64,000 nucleotides of DNA. Source: Betaproteobacteria bacterium. Lineage in GTDB: Bacteria; Bdellovibrionota_B; Oligoflexia; Silvanigrellales; Silvanigrellaceae. Of the stretch, positions 53,650-62,463 are shown piece after piece (position 1 is the stretch's first letter; each line of letters starts with the position of its first letter). The notes under the pieces are model-generated. The model was not told the origin of the DNA. It was given only the letters and a program-made list of their open reading frames with translations, and made no database searches. The DNA is taken from the NCBI GenBank assembly GCA_016868315.1, contig VGHE01000002.1, positions 310,001 to 374,000 on the forward strand, written 5' to 3'. Position numbers and translations under genes: made by a program.

Positions 53650-54633
53650 ATGAACGCAGACCGTTGTCAGGAATTGCTCAACACACTCCTTGAATACTCC
53701 TGCGCCCCCGAGTTTGCCGATCAAATGCGCATTGCGCGTGAGTTATTCGCAATTGCAACCGGGAAAGTGAACGACGACGATCCATTCTACGACAGCCGCA
53801 TGTGTTCTTTTCAAGAGTATTTCCTCTTTGACTATCGGCTCTCAGAGGTGTTCTCTGGCTCAACAGTCTATGAAACTTGGTTGCTTCAGGCACAAACCAA
53901 ACTGACACCCGAGGAGCTCAACGAGTACGAGCAGTTCCGTAGCTTTCGCCATTCGCTTTTTCTCGTGGAACGAGTGAACGCTGGAAGTCTCGTTGTCACT
54001 GACCTAATTGCGCACCAGCGTTTTGAAGTGTTTGCGCTGCCGCAGTTTATGTTCGCAGGATTTGAAGCAGGGCTGGTATTCGAAGGTCGCACTGTGACCT
54101 TTGGCGGAATCGATTATTTCACCGGTGCATTCATTATTCATCCAGAAGATGTGCGCGGCCGCATTGAGAAATATGTGCGACAATTTCTCAGTAGCGGAAT
54201 TCACTGCAACGCGCAGCATACGGCTGATTGGCGCGCAGAGCTCACCCGCAGGCATGCTCTGCTCTCGTCTGTGAGTGAACAAAAGCGCATCGCTGAAAGT
54301 GCAGATAAGAAGCGTGCGGTCGATATGCTCAAGGCCAACAAACAGCTTGTGAGTGTTTCGAGAATTGTGAGTTCGCCGCATCTTGTTATGGCAATTGGTC
54401 GTCAGGAACAGGTCTCTCCGTTTGTTCCAGAAACCCCCTTTTACGACGCCATTCCGCTCATCCACAAACTCGCGTACTGCGAAATTAAGAGCTATCGCTA
54501 TCGTCACATTGGCCCCGAGAAAGTCTACACCCTCGAGGCTGACGATCAGGGGAAAATGGTTCTTGCGCCGTCACTCAACCACCCGACTCCAGACTCGTCG
54601 GTGGTCGTTTCTTCTTCCGGGAAAGCGGTGTGA
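53650..54633 (+). CDS. Conserved-looking protein of unknown function
   Basis: 327 residues, ATG after TAGGAAAA, 32 bases after the previous gene, so it belongs to the same operon. No signal peptide, so probably cytoplasmic. It starts with a helical segment, has a central FEVFALPQFMFAGFEAGLVFEGRTVTFGG-type strand region and a charged C-terminal half. No motif or family recognised. Its 3' end overlaps the convergent 172-residue gene by 59 bases. Confidence 0.65.
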   Translation: MNADRCQELLNTLLEYSCAPEFADQMRIARELFAIATGKVNDDDPFYDSRMCSFQEYFLFDYRLSEVFSGSTVYETWLLQAQTKLTPEELNEYEQFRSFRHSLFLVERVNAGSLVVTDLIAHQRFEVFALPQFMFAGFEAGLVFEGRTVTFGGIDYFTGAFIIHPEDVRGRIEKYVRQFLSSGIHCNAQHTADWRAELTRRHALLSSVSEQKRIAESADKKRAVDMLKANKQLVSVSRIVSSPHLVMAIGRQEQVSPFVPETPFYDAIPLIHKLAYCEIKSYRYRHIGPEKVYTLEADDQGKMVLAPSLNHPTPDSSVVVSSSGKAV

Positions 54634-55093
54634 AGCTCACTTCCTCGCGCGGTCGTGCAGGGAGTTCTTCGATGCGGTCGGTTTCAAGTCTGTTTGTCAC
54701 TGTTCGGCGCTTATGCTGGTGTTGTATCGCGGTTGCTTCATCTTCTTTAAAAACTGAATTCTCCTGAAATACGCCGTGGATGTACGCGTTTTCAGTGAGC
54801 GGATTCGTGTCGGTCATGGGTTCGTATTCGTTCTCCGGCGTTTCCCCTGGTGTTAGGCTATTGAGGTCACTGCCCGAATCAATGCCGCGCCCAACACCTC
54901 CATCCATTCCCATCAGCAGAGCGTTGGTGCGCGTGTCCATGCGCCGTTCAAGCTCTTTGCCCAAATCCACAGGGAGTTCATCCATGGGTTGAATTCGGCG
55001 GTGTGGGTTAATGGTCGAGGTTGGTTTTTTTCTCTTCTGTGTTTGCTCTTTTTTTCTGAAAAGGCCCGAAGCCGGCGGATCTAATTTTGTCAT
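54575..55093 (-). CDS. Hydrophilic, probably disordered small protein
   Basis: 172 residues, ATG after GGAGG. Very rich in charged residues, Pro, Ser and Thr, with Lys/Arg patches at both ends; no hydrophobic core and no motif. The good ribosome binding site supports a real gene. Its 3' 59 bases overlap the convergent gene. Function unknown. Confidence 0.55.
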   Translation of the reverse strand: MTKLDPPASGLFRKKEQTQKRKKPTSTINPHRRIQPMDELPVDLGKELERRMDTRTNALLMGMDGGVGRGIDSGSDLNSLTPGETPENEYEPMTDTNPLTENAYIHGVFQENSVFKEDEATAIQHQHKRRTVTNRLETDRIEELPARPREEVSFTPLSRKKKRPPTSLESGG

Positions 55094-55237
55094 GCTGACC
55101 TCCGCAGCAGTGCACTCTGCTCTTCAAAGTGTGTGCATTTTTTAATGGATACGCGCACACCGTTGCTGTGAGATTGTAAACAATTTGAAGCTAAGCGAGA
55201 GCGCTGTGTCTTCCATTCACAGCAGAGTTCATTCAGG

Positions 55238-55254
55238 CGAGTAAGCCTTACTCG
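55238..55254. repeat. Inverted repeat at the mutS2 stop codon
   Basis: Perfect palindrome CGAGTAAG-C-CTTACTCG with an 8-bp arm and one central base, covering the mutS2 stop (TAA on minus). No T-run, so not a classic terminator. Confidence 0.4.
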
Positions 55255-58148
55255 AACACCACAATGGTTGCACCGTCGCCACCTTCACCCGAAGTTCCAG
55301 GGCGAAAGCGCAACGCGTAACCACACTCTTGAAGAAATTCACGCAATGCGGTCTTTATACGCCCGGTGCCATGGCCATGCACAATAACAACCGTGTGTTG
55401 ATCGTTGCGCCACGATTTGTCGAGGAAACGTTCAACATGTTCGAGCGCAGTATCGACCAAGTGACCACGCACATCGATGGTGTTGTCGCGGGTGGGAAGA
55501 ACCGGATCAAGACTCATGTCGAGCGAATTGCGGTGGTTTTTTTGCGCAGGAGTCGTGGGTGAAGGTGTTTTTTTCTGCGCTGCTTTTGGTGTTTGTGCGG
55601 CTTGCTCGATGGTCATGAGCGCAGAGTGATGCAGTTTGGTTTTGAGCAATCCGAAGCGACATTCGACCATGCCCTTGCTGTCAGCCGGGCGCAGAATTTC
55701 TCCAACTTGGTCGAAAGACGCTGTTTTGCAGCGCATTCCGACGTTCCAGAATGTGGCTGGGCGCTGCGCGACAGTGGCCTTTTTTTCACGTGCGTCGGAG
55801 AGGATCTCTTGTGCTTTCTCTGAGGTGTCGCGCAATTCGCCACTGATTTCAGTGCGTCGGCTCTCAAAATCTTTCGAAGTGTGCTGGAACACCTGACGCA
55901 TAACTTCGAGGCTTTCGCGCGCTTCATCCATGAGGTCGCGATGGGTTAGGCGGGCTGGGCGGCGTGCCTGCTGATGGGCGATGTCGTCATCAACTTCTTC
56001 CCACTCAGCTTTTCGCGTTGGCAAATTCATTTTGACGGAGGCAAGTTGCGAAAAGTCGCTCAGCGAACGTGCCTTCTTCTTTTCGGCGGCAGCAATTTCC
56101 TGAATTTCTTCTTTGGAAAGTGGTTTGGGTCGCGCGGGTTGCACTGGAAGTGGTTTTTTCGTGGCAGTGCTGTCTGCAGGGTTGACCTCTGCTGAAGGAG
56201 GTGCCTCAGACGATGCGCGTTCGCGTTGTTCCTGCAGGAGCTGTTGCTGTGCGCGCTCGAATTGGCGTGCACGCGTTTCGAGGCGGTTTTCGAATGCGTT
56301 AAAGCGCTTCTGCATTTTTGAAGTGTATTCGGACATCAGCGCTTCTTGCGCGCTGGCTAGAGCTCTGCGCTGCGCAGAGAGTTCACTCACCTCGGTTTCA
56401 AGTTCTGCATTGAGGCGTTGGTTGGTTTCCAGTGAAGCGCGCAGTTCATGACGTGATCGTTGCAATTCAGCAAGCATGTTTTCGAGTTCAATTTCACGCT
56501 CACCGCGGTAGCGCATTGCGCGTTGGAGGAGATCTTCGGGGTAGTCGAGGCGGCGTGCCAGTTCGATCGCAAAGCTTTGCCCAGGAACTCCATTGAGGAG
56601 GTGAAAGGTAGGCTTCAGCCGTTCAGGTTCAAATTCCATGCTTGCGTTTGCAAACACGAGCGGCTGTTTGTCGGCCAGGCTTTTGAGCGAGGAAAAGTGG
56701 GTGGTGATGATGGCGGTTGTACCGCGTGAGGCCAGTGTTTCCAGTGTGGCTTGAGCCATGGCCGAGCCAATGCTTGGATCGGTTCCCACGAAGCCCTCAT
56801 CGAGCAAGACCATCACCCGCGCATCTGCCATTTCACAGATGCGCTTCACATGCATCAGATGACCTGAAAATGTGGAGAGATCTTCACGACGATCTTGGCG
56901 ATCGCCCATTTCCACAAAAATTGAATTGAATTCAAAGAAGCGCGCTGCTTGCGCTGGTACAAAAAGACCTGCAAGAGCCATGGCACAAAGGAGTCCCACG
57001 GTTTTCATGGCCACCGTTTTGCCGCCGGCATTCGGACCCGAGAGAACCCAAACACGTGGGCACCCCTTCTGTGCGGGCGCAGGGGCAAGCCAGAGATGGT
57101 TAGGCACACAATTTTTATCTTCAAGAACAAATAGTGGATGGCGCGCGTCGAGAATTTCGAAGCGCGCTCCTTCCGATTCATCGTGAAATTGTGGTGCCAC
57201 ACCATGAAGCTGCGCAGCAAGGCGTGCTCGTGCGGCGACGTCATCGAACGTTTCAAGAATATCGAGTGCTGCAAGTAGTTCTTGGCGCAGGCCATAAGCT
57301 TCGTCTGAGAAGGCACGCAGAACGCGATTCTCTGCAATCATGACATCGGCCTCTGCTGCACTCAGCTGCGATTGCAGCTCGCTTAGGCCAGCGGGTTCAA
57401 GAAAAATCGTGTTGCCGGTGGAACTCACTCCGCGTGGAATGCCAGGGACGTCGGATTTGCGATCGACACGCACGGGAAGAACATAGCGACCATCGCGGAT
57501 CATCCACACAGCATCTTGAAGTGCATCGCGAACGCTGGGCAGCTTGAGCGTGTTCTCGAGAGCCTGGGTCATTTTGCGGGTGAGTGTGTCGTGTTTGCTG
57601 CGCGCATCTTTGAGTTCGCCTGAGGCTGAATCGAGCAATCGCCCACTCTCGTCTGCTGCAAGTGCCAAGCGCCGCGCAAGCGAGGCTTGTGGCTTGAGTT
57701 CGCTGAGTAGGGAGGTTAGCTCGACACCAAGCAGACTGTCGGCGCCGCGGCGAGCGTCGTTACGGGCTTTATTGCCCAATCTCTCGATTTGCGAGCAGAA
57801 CAACCCCAAGTGATACAAGCCGAGGCCGTTGAGTAAGGCTCCGTGCTGGAGCGCTTCGGCAAAATAATTTGCATCAAATTGAAGCAAGTTAATATCTTCG
57901 CCCGCCTGATGCAAGCGCAGCAGTCGTTCGGTGGCACGCAGATTCCAGTCCCGTTCCTCGCGGGTGATCCAGGGGGAAATGCTTTTGAGGCGCAGTTTTG
58001 TGTGCGACAGCGCGGCCATCTCAGCCAGGGCTTCGGTTAATCGTGCCCACTCGAGTCGCTCCAGGGCATCGGCGAGAAGTGCTTCGCGGTTCCAGCTTTC
58101 AGCATCGCCGGTCGCATGAATTGCGGAGGAAATGTGAGCATCGTGCAT
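55248..58148 (-). CDS. mutS2: MutS2 family endonuclease / ribosome-rescue ATPase
   Basis: 966 residues from ATG 58148 (GGGAGCC upstream); the longer TTG at 58229 has no site. MutS2 has a clamp-less lever/core region, ATPase with Walker A GPNAGGKTVAMK, Walker B VLLDEGFVGTDP, and ITTHFSSLK, then a coiled coil. The C-terminal Smr domain is intact (DVRGHLVDTALEHVERFL, VHGHGTGRIKTALREFL). Typical MutS2 is about 780 residues; the extra ~180 are mostly a Pro/Ala/Lys-rich linker and helices before a KOW-like segment. Roles described for the family: anti-recombination and splitting collided ribosomes. Confidence 0.95.
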   Translation of the reverse strand: MHDAHISSAIHATGDAESWNREALLADALERLEWARLTEALAEMAALSHTKLRLKSISPWITREERDWNLRATERLLRLHQAGEDINLLQFDANYFAEALQHGALLNGLGLYHLGLFCSQIERLGNKARNDARRGADSLLGVELTSLLSELKPQASLARRLALAADESGRLLDSASGELKDARSKHDTLTRKMTQALENTLKLPSVRDALQDAVWMIRDGRYVLPVRVDRKSDVPGIPRGVSSTGNTIFLEPAGLSELQSQLSAAEADVMIAENRVLRAFSDEAYGLRQELLAALDILETFDDVAARARLAAQLHGVAPQFHDESEGARFEILDARHPLFVLEDKNCVPNHLWLAPAPAQKGCPRVWVLSGPNAGGKTVAMKTVGLLCAMALAGLFVPAQAARFFEFNSIFVEMGDRQDRREDLSTFSGHLMHVKRICEMADARVMVLLDEGFVGTDPSIGSAMAQATLETLASRGTTAIITTHFSSLKSLADKQPLVFANASMEFEPERLKPTFHLLNGVPGQSFAIELARRLDYPEDLLQRAMRYRGEREIELENMLAELQRSRHELRASLETNQRLNAELETEVSELSAQRRALASAQEALMSEYTSKMQKRFNAFENRLETRARQFERAQQQLLQEQRERASSEAPPSAEVNPADSTATKKPLPVQPARPKPLSKEEIQEIAAAEKKKARSLSDFSQLASVKMNLPTRKAEWEEVDDDIAHQQARRPARLTHRDLMDEARESLEVMRQVFQHTSKDFESRRTEISGELRDTSEKAQEILSDAREKKATVAQRPATFWNVGMRCKTASFDQVGEILRPADSKGMVECRFGLLKTKLHHSALMTIEQAAQTPKAAQKKTPSPTTPAQKNHRNSLDMSLDPVLPTRDNTIDVRGHLVDTALEHVERFLDKSWRNDQHTVVIVHGHGTGRIKTALREFLQECGYALRFRPGTSGEGGDGATIVVFE

Positions 58149-58259
58149 GGATAGGCTCCCGGACAGCACGCTTTTCAAGCCCTGAAACGCGACAAAGTGC
58201 ACAGGATTGATTAGCATGTCCAAACTCAAGACATGCCAGAGATAAAGGAAAGCTTCTCA

Positions 58260-59591
58260 ATGGCAAGAGACTGGCGCAAGTATCTCGACGAAAGTGAATC
58301 CAGACGTCGGGACAGACTCGTCAAAATTGAAAAGATCAAAAAACAAAAGCGTTCTGTGCGCGGCCGCGTGGTCGACGACTGGCTCGTCGATGCTCCCCTG
58401 AAAGAAGGGGATGAGAGCGAAGCCGAGTTCGCGATCCGTCTTCAAGTTTTGCATACGTCTGGTCAGCGTCGCGGAAGAGTGATCGAGGTGCACAAGCGCA
58501 ATATTTTTGTTGCAGAAGAGAATGACGAAGGCCAGCCAGAAACCGAACTGCTGTGGCTCTGCTCGGTTGCCAAAAGGCATTTTCAGCGCGCCCACAAAGA
58601 GCGAAATTTCGTGGTTGTTGGCGATCGCATCCTGTTTGAACCCGACGGCGATGTGACCCTCGACACCGATGGCCAGCCCAAGAACACAGACTTGCCGCGG
58701 GGTGTGATTCAACATGCCTTTACCAGGCACAGCCGCATTGCCCGGCGCGACCCACTCAATCCCGAGTGGGAGCATGTGATGCTCGCCAACATCGACCTCT
58801 TAGTTATCGTGGCCTCGGTTTTTCATCCGGAAGTGCGCTGGGGGCTTATCGATCGCTTTTTGGTGCAGGCCGAGCTTGAGGGCTTGCCGGCTGCCATTGT
58901 GCTCAACAAAGTTGACCTGCTCGATAACTCGAAGCTTGCCACCTCTGAGTTCATGGAGCGCTACAACAAGCGGGTCTCGATTTACAAAGGTATTGGCTAC
59001 GATGTTTTTGAAATTTGCGCCCTGAGGCCGAAGAAAACCCAGGCCGAGGTGAAGCGCCTGCGTGAAAGCTTCAAAGGCAAGTTGATTGGTTTTGCGGGTC
59101 ATTCTGGCGTTGGTAAAAGCAGTCTGCTGAACCTCATGAAGCCAGAGTTCGAACAGATCGTCGACGACAACCCTGAAATTTTTTACAAAGGCCGCCACAC
59201 CACAACCTACAATTCGTTGTTGCAGTTGGGGATTGGAGCCTATGCCATCGACACTCCCGGAGTGCGCTCGTTTTCGCTCGATGGTTTTGACAGCATCACG
59301 CTCTCGGAATGTTTCCCTGAGTTCCGCGGCTACAAGTGTCATTACCGAGAATGCACACACGACCATGAACCACAGTGTGGCATCAAGACTGCGGTCGAGG
59401 AAGGGAAAATTTCGCGCGAACGCTATCGCAGTTTCCTTGGATTGCTCAAAGGGGTTTCGTTCCGTGAAGGCGAGGGCGATGCTTCCGAGGCCGAGGTGAT
59501 TGCCGACTTGAAGGCACGCAGCCAGGTACGCGATGAAAAGCTGAATCAGCTGGAAGAACGCGAACGTGAAGCGGAGGATGAAGAATCATGA
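58260..59591 (+). CDS. rsgA: Ribosome small subunit biogenesis GTPase RsgA
   Basis: 443 residues from ATG 58260, with AAAGGAAAG upstream. Circularly permuted GTPase releasing 30S subunits during maturation. An OB-fold N-terminal domain (GRVIEVHKRNIFVAEE), then G4 NKVDLL, G1 GHSGVGKSS and G3 DTPGVRSF in the permuted order. The zinc knuckle CHYREC...C is present. An N-terminal Lys/Arg/Glu-rich arm and a charged C-terminal coiled tail make it longer than the usual ~300-350. Overlaps the next gene by 4 bases. Confidence 0.96.
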   Translation: MARDWRKYLDESESRRRDRLVKIEKIKKQKRSVRGRVVDDWLVDAPLKEGDESEAEFAIRLQVLHTSGQRRGRVIEVHKRNIFVAEENDEGQPETELLWLCSVAKRHFQRAHKERNFVVVGDRILFEPDGDVTLDTDGQPKNTDLPRGVIQHAFTRHSRIARRDPLNPEWEHVMLANIDLLVIVASVFHPEVRWGLIDRFLVQAELEGLPAAIVLNKVDLLDNSKLATSEFMERYNKRVSIYKGIGYDVFEICALRPKKTQAEVKRLRESFKGKLIGFAGHSGVGKSSLLNLMKPEFEQIVDDNPEIFYKGRHTTTYNSLLQLGIGAYAIDTPGVRSFSLDGFDSITLSECFPEFRGYKCHYRECTHDHEPQCGIKTAVEEGKISRERYRSFLGLLKGVSFREGEGDASEAEVIADLKARSQVRDEKLNQLEEREREAEDEES

Positions 59592-61120
59592 CTCTGACCA
59601 CCGATGACTGGCTGTCGCTGCAAAGCACAGGCCCTTCCGAGACAGCAGTCCAGAATCTTCTTTCATGTTCTTCTCCGGCTGCAGAGGGAATTGCTGCTGA
59701 CGTCATTGTTGGTGGCGGTCTGGCTGGACTTCTGTTGGCGTTGAAGCTCTCCAGTGCACCGAGCAAGGCTCCTTTGGTTTTGTTGGAGTCACGTCCTTCT
59801 CTGGGAGGCCGACTTTTTCAGGCTCCGCCCCTTTCTCCCGGAGTGAGCCGCGCAGAGGCTTTGCGTGCGCAGTTTTCGCATGAGGCATTGCAACACTGCA
59901 GCGGACCTGGTTTTGAGCTTTTCGATCCGCTTGCTCTCGAGGTTTATGAGAGGCACCTACGCATGCTTCTCACTGATGCGGAGCAGGAGTTTCTTGAGTC
60001 ATTTACGAAAGAGCGCACGCCTGCAGAACAACCCTTCACGCGCCGCACTTTGCTTGTGCGCAAAGAATTCACCCCGCTCACGGAGGCACTTTCGGGTTCT
60101 TCGGAAATGTTGACCCGCAAGGAGGCTGATATTCTCCTTCAGCTCGCGCAGCCCGAGAATATCAGCCCTGAGAATGACGGTGCATTTGAAGCATCTGCCT
60201 TCTGGCAAGGCCTCTCCAAGGCACAGCGTGAGTCACTGACTCCACTGTTGGAAACTGTGCTGGGATGGACTCTCGATCGCACCCCAGTATCGGTGGTGCG
60301 CAGCGCAGTGCATGCTTTCGTGAAGAGCAATGAGTCAGAAGTCCCGAAGTGGTTTTTAAGAACTTCACGGCTAGAGTTGGGGCTCGAAATTGTTTTGCTT
60401 TCGCGCGGCGTCCGTGCACTCACTCAGGCTGAACTGGTGCGTGCATTTGTTCCAGAAAAGAAAGCGGAAGCAACATTGATTCAGGTGGCCGACATGTTTG
60501 CGCGTACGCCTCAGCAGATGACCGCGCGCAAATTGGCTCTTGCTATTCCACTCATGCGTTCGCTCGCTGTGTTGCCGCGTGAGCAATTGCATCCTCAGCA
60601 GTCGCGACTTGTTTCGCGGCACCGGCCGCGTTCGCTGGTGTGGGTCGAATATGGAAACTGGAAGCAAGCACAGCTGAGCACTGTAGCTGCCGATACCTTG
60701 GTTCCTGGGACGCGCCTTGTATGCCCTGTTGAGCGCGTTCAAGGAGCACTCCTCAGCAATGGTCAACTGGGTTTCTACACGTCCATTGATTTTGAAGATT
60801 CACTCCACGCGCAGTCCGTGCGCGAAGCATTGAATCGTTGCCGCAAGGCCGCGCTGCGGTTCCTTTCTGAACCCCACATGAAGGCTGCGCAACAGGCGCG
60901 TCCAGCTGCGCCTGGAATCACTCTGATGCGCGAGCGTATCAGTCTCGTTCCGGTGGGTTATAATTTGCCACGCAATGAAGCCGTGCCAACCACAACCGAG
61001 GTCAAGATGGCGCCGGGGAATTGGTTCAGTGCAGGCGATCACTTCACTTTCGCTGCTGAGTCGTGGCGCAACGTGATTGATTCCACCCATGATGTGGCTC
61101 AGTTGATGCTTAAAAATTAG
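59588..61120 (+). CDS. FAD-dependent oxidoreductase (amine oxidase/desaturase-like)
   Basis: 510 residues, ATG overlapping the rsgA stop. N-terminal Rossmann FAD motif VIVGGGLAGLLLALKL (39-54), with the ribose-binding Glu67 in LLESRPSLGGRLFQ, typical of flavin amine oxidase or phytoene-desaturase-like proteins. The C-terminal closing motif is GNWFSAGDHFTFAAESWRN. The middle domain is not similar by eye to a named subfamily. Substrate unknown. Confidence 0.8.
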   Translation: MTLTTDDWLSLQSTGPSETAVQNLLSCSSPAAEGIAADVIVGGGLAGLLLALKLSSAPSKAPLVLLESRPSLGGRLFQAPPLSPGVSRAEALRAQFSHEALQHCSGPGFELFDPLALEVYERHLRMLLTDAEQEFLESFTKERTPAEQPFTRRTLLVRKEFTPLTEALSGSSEMLTRKEADILLQLAQPENISPENDGAFEASAFWQGLSKAQRESLTPLLETVLGWTLDRTPVSVVRSAVHAFVKSNESEVPKWFLRTSRLELGLEIVLLSRGVRALTQAELVRAFVPEKKAEATLIQVADMFARTPQQMTARKLALAIPLMRSLAVLPREQLHPQQSRLVSRHRPRSLVWVEYGNWKQAQLSTVAADTLVPGTRLVCPVERVQGALLSNGQLGFYTSIDFEDSLHAQSVREALNRCRKAALRFLSEPHMKAAQQARPAAPGITLMRERISLVPVGYNLPRNEAVPTTTEVKMAPGNWFSAGDHFTFAAESWRNVIDSTHDVAQLMLKN

Positions 61121-61136
61121 AGCCTAATGATTTGAA

Positions 61137-61241
61137 TTGAATGGATTTTTCAAGTCTGCTGTTGCGCTCAGTGGATTGTTTGTCGTATCTCTCTTGTTCT
61201 GTAAATCCACTGAAATTTCGAGGGGTCATCGACAGTGTTGA
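61137..61241 (+). CDS. Possible 34-codon signal-peptide-like ORF
   Basis: TTG-started frame reading NGFFKSAVALSGLFVVSLLFCKS, which looks like a lipoprotein signal peptide, then a short polar tail. It overlaps the start of the next gene by 7 bases, as a coupled leader would. There is no clear ribosome binding site, so this may be chance or a remnant. Confidence 0.2.
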   Translation: MNGFFKSAVALSGLFVVSLLFCKSTEISRGHRQC

Positions 61242-62350
61242 GAACTTTGGGTCTGTTGTGGGTCGTGTTGATTGCAGCATTGGTTTTTCAGGCTGCCTAT
61301 GCGCAAAGCATGGAAGACCGCTCACTCTTCTTGGAGAATCAGGTTTCTTTCATCCCGGGGCCAGCTCAGCAAATGTGGGAAGACTACACCTTCAACACCT
61401 TGGCGGTAGATGATTTTCAGCCCGGGTGTGAGCCCATGCATTACCGCCCTGAGTTGGGTGTTCCATATCGTGGAGTTGTTATCCTTCTGCATGGCTTCAC
61501 CTCGTGTCCGAAGCAATTCAGTGCCATGGCGCAGAATCTAACTGCGCTCGGATATCACGTCCTTCTTCCCGTGTTGCCCGGACATGGCCGTGCTGGAGCG
61601 AATGAGATTTCCGAACAGTACGACCTTCCCGGGGCTCAGAGTTGGAGAAAGTACGATACGTTTGCACGTTGGTTGAATGAACTCGCCGCATCTGTCACGG
61701 AGGGTGAAGTACAAATTGGTGGTTTGTGCCTCGGCGCAACCATTGCGGCGCAAGCTCTGCAGTTGCAACCTAAGCTTTACAGCCGCGCTTTGCTCTTTAG
61801 TCCGTTCCTGGAGTTGTCCATGCCGCTCCTTGGGCGCGTTGGGCGCCTCATTGGACGCGTTGGTGAAGTGGTGAAAATTAGTCCTGATATGAATATTCCG
61901 TTTGCCTTAAGTGACCTCGAAACATGTGAAAATGTTGAGCGGCGTGTTCTTGGAAGAGCAGGCTATTGCCGTGTGCGTCTTTCAAACTTAATTGCGGTGG
62001 CGCGTTTTGCTGAGCTCGTGCGGTCGAATTGGAAACCTGTGAGCACTTCGATTCAAACCATACTCGTCAACGAAGACCCCGTTGCAAATCCTCTTACAAC
62101 TTTGAAAGTTCTCGAGCAGGATGTGTTGACTGCTGATGCGCGCAATAACACATGCGTAATGAATGCTTCAGCAAGCCACTCGTTTTTTTCTCCGACCGAT
62201 CTTCCATCTCCCAAGCCTTGGTTGCCTGAATTGCACAAAGAGCTTGGTGAGTTTGTGTCGCAAGGTAAGTCGCTCACCCAAACTTTCACTAGCGCTTTTA
62301 CGTGGCCACGTGGACTCGCTGCGGTCGGGGCGTGTGCATTGCATCCGTGA
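61235..62350 (+). CDS. Alpha/beta hydrolase with Cys at the nucleophile elbow
   Basis: 371 residues, GTG after GAGGGG. Signal peptide (about 1-23, ending AAYAQ), so extracytoplasmic. LLHGFTSCPKQF is the oxyanion region, LPGHGRAG follows, and the nucleophile elbow reads GGLCLGAT with Cys165 where most esterases have Ser. Likely acid E280/D281 in VNEDP and H315 in ASHSFF. Closest in layout to carboxylesterase/monoacylglycerol lipase types, but the Cys is as in dienelactone hydrolases. Activity uncertain. Confidence 0.78.
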   Translation: MLRTLGLLWVVLIAALVFQAAYAQSMEDRSLFLENQVSFIPGPAQQMWEDYTFNTLAVDDFQPGCEPMHYRPELGVPYRGVVILLHGFTSCPKQFSAMAQNLTALGYHVLLPVLPGHGRAGANEISEQYDLPGAQSWRKYDTFARWLNELAASVTEGEVQIGGLCLGATIAAQALQLQPKLYSRALLFSPFLELSMPLLGRVGRLIGRVGEVVKISPDMNIPFALSDLETCENVERRVLGRAGYCRVRLSNLIAVARFAELVRSNWKPVSTSIQTILVNEDPVANPLTTLKVLEQDVLTADARNNTCVMNASASHSFFSPTDLPSPKPWLPELHKELGEFVSQGKSLTQTFTSAFTWPRGLAAVGACALHP

Positions 62351-62463
62351 ATTTAATCAACTTGGATTATCCCGACACCGCCCAGGGGTGTGCAGTTTGA
62401 TCGCTGCGTTGCGATAGGTTAAGCACAGGCACGTTGCGGATGTTTCGATGAGGGAGGTGCTGC

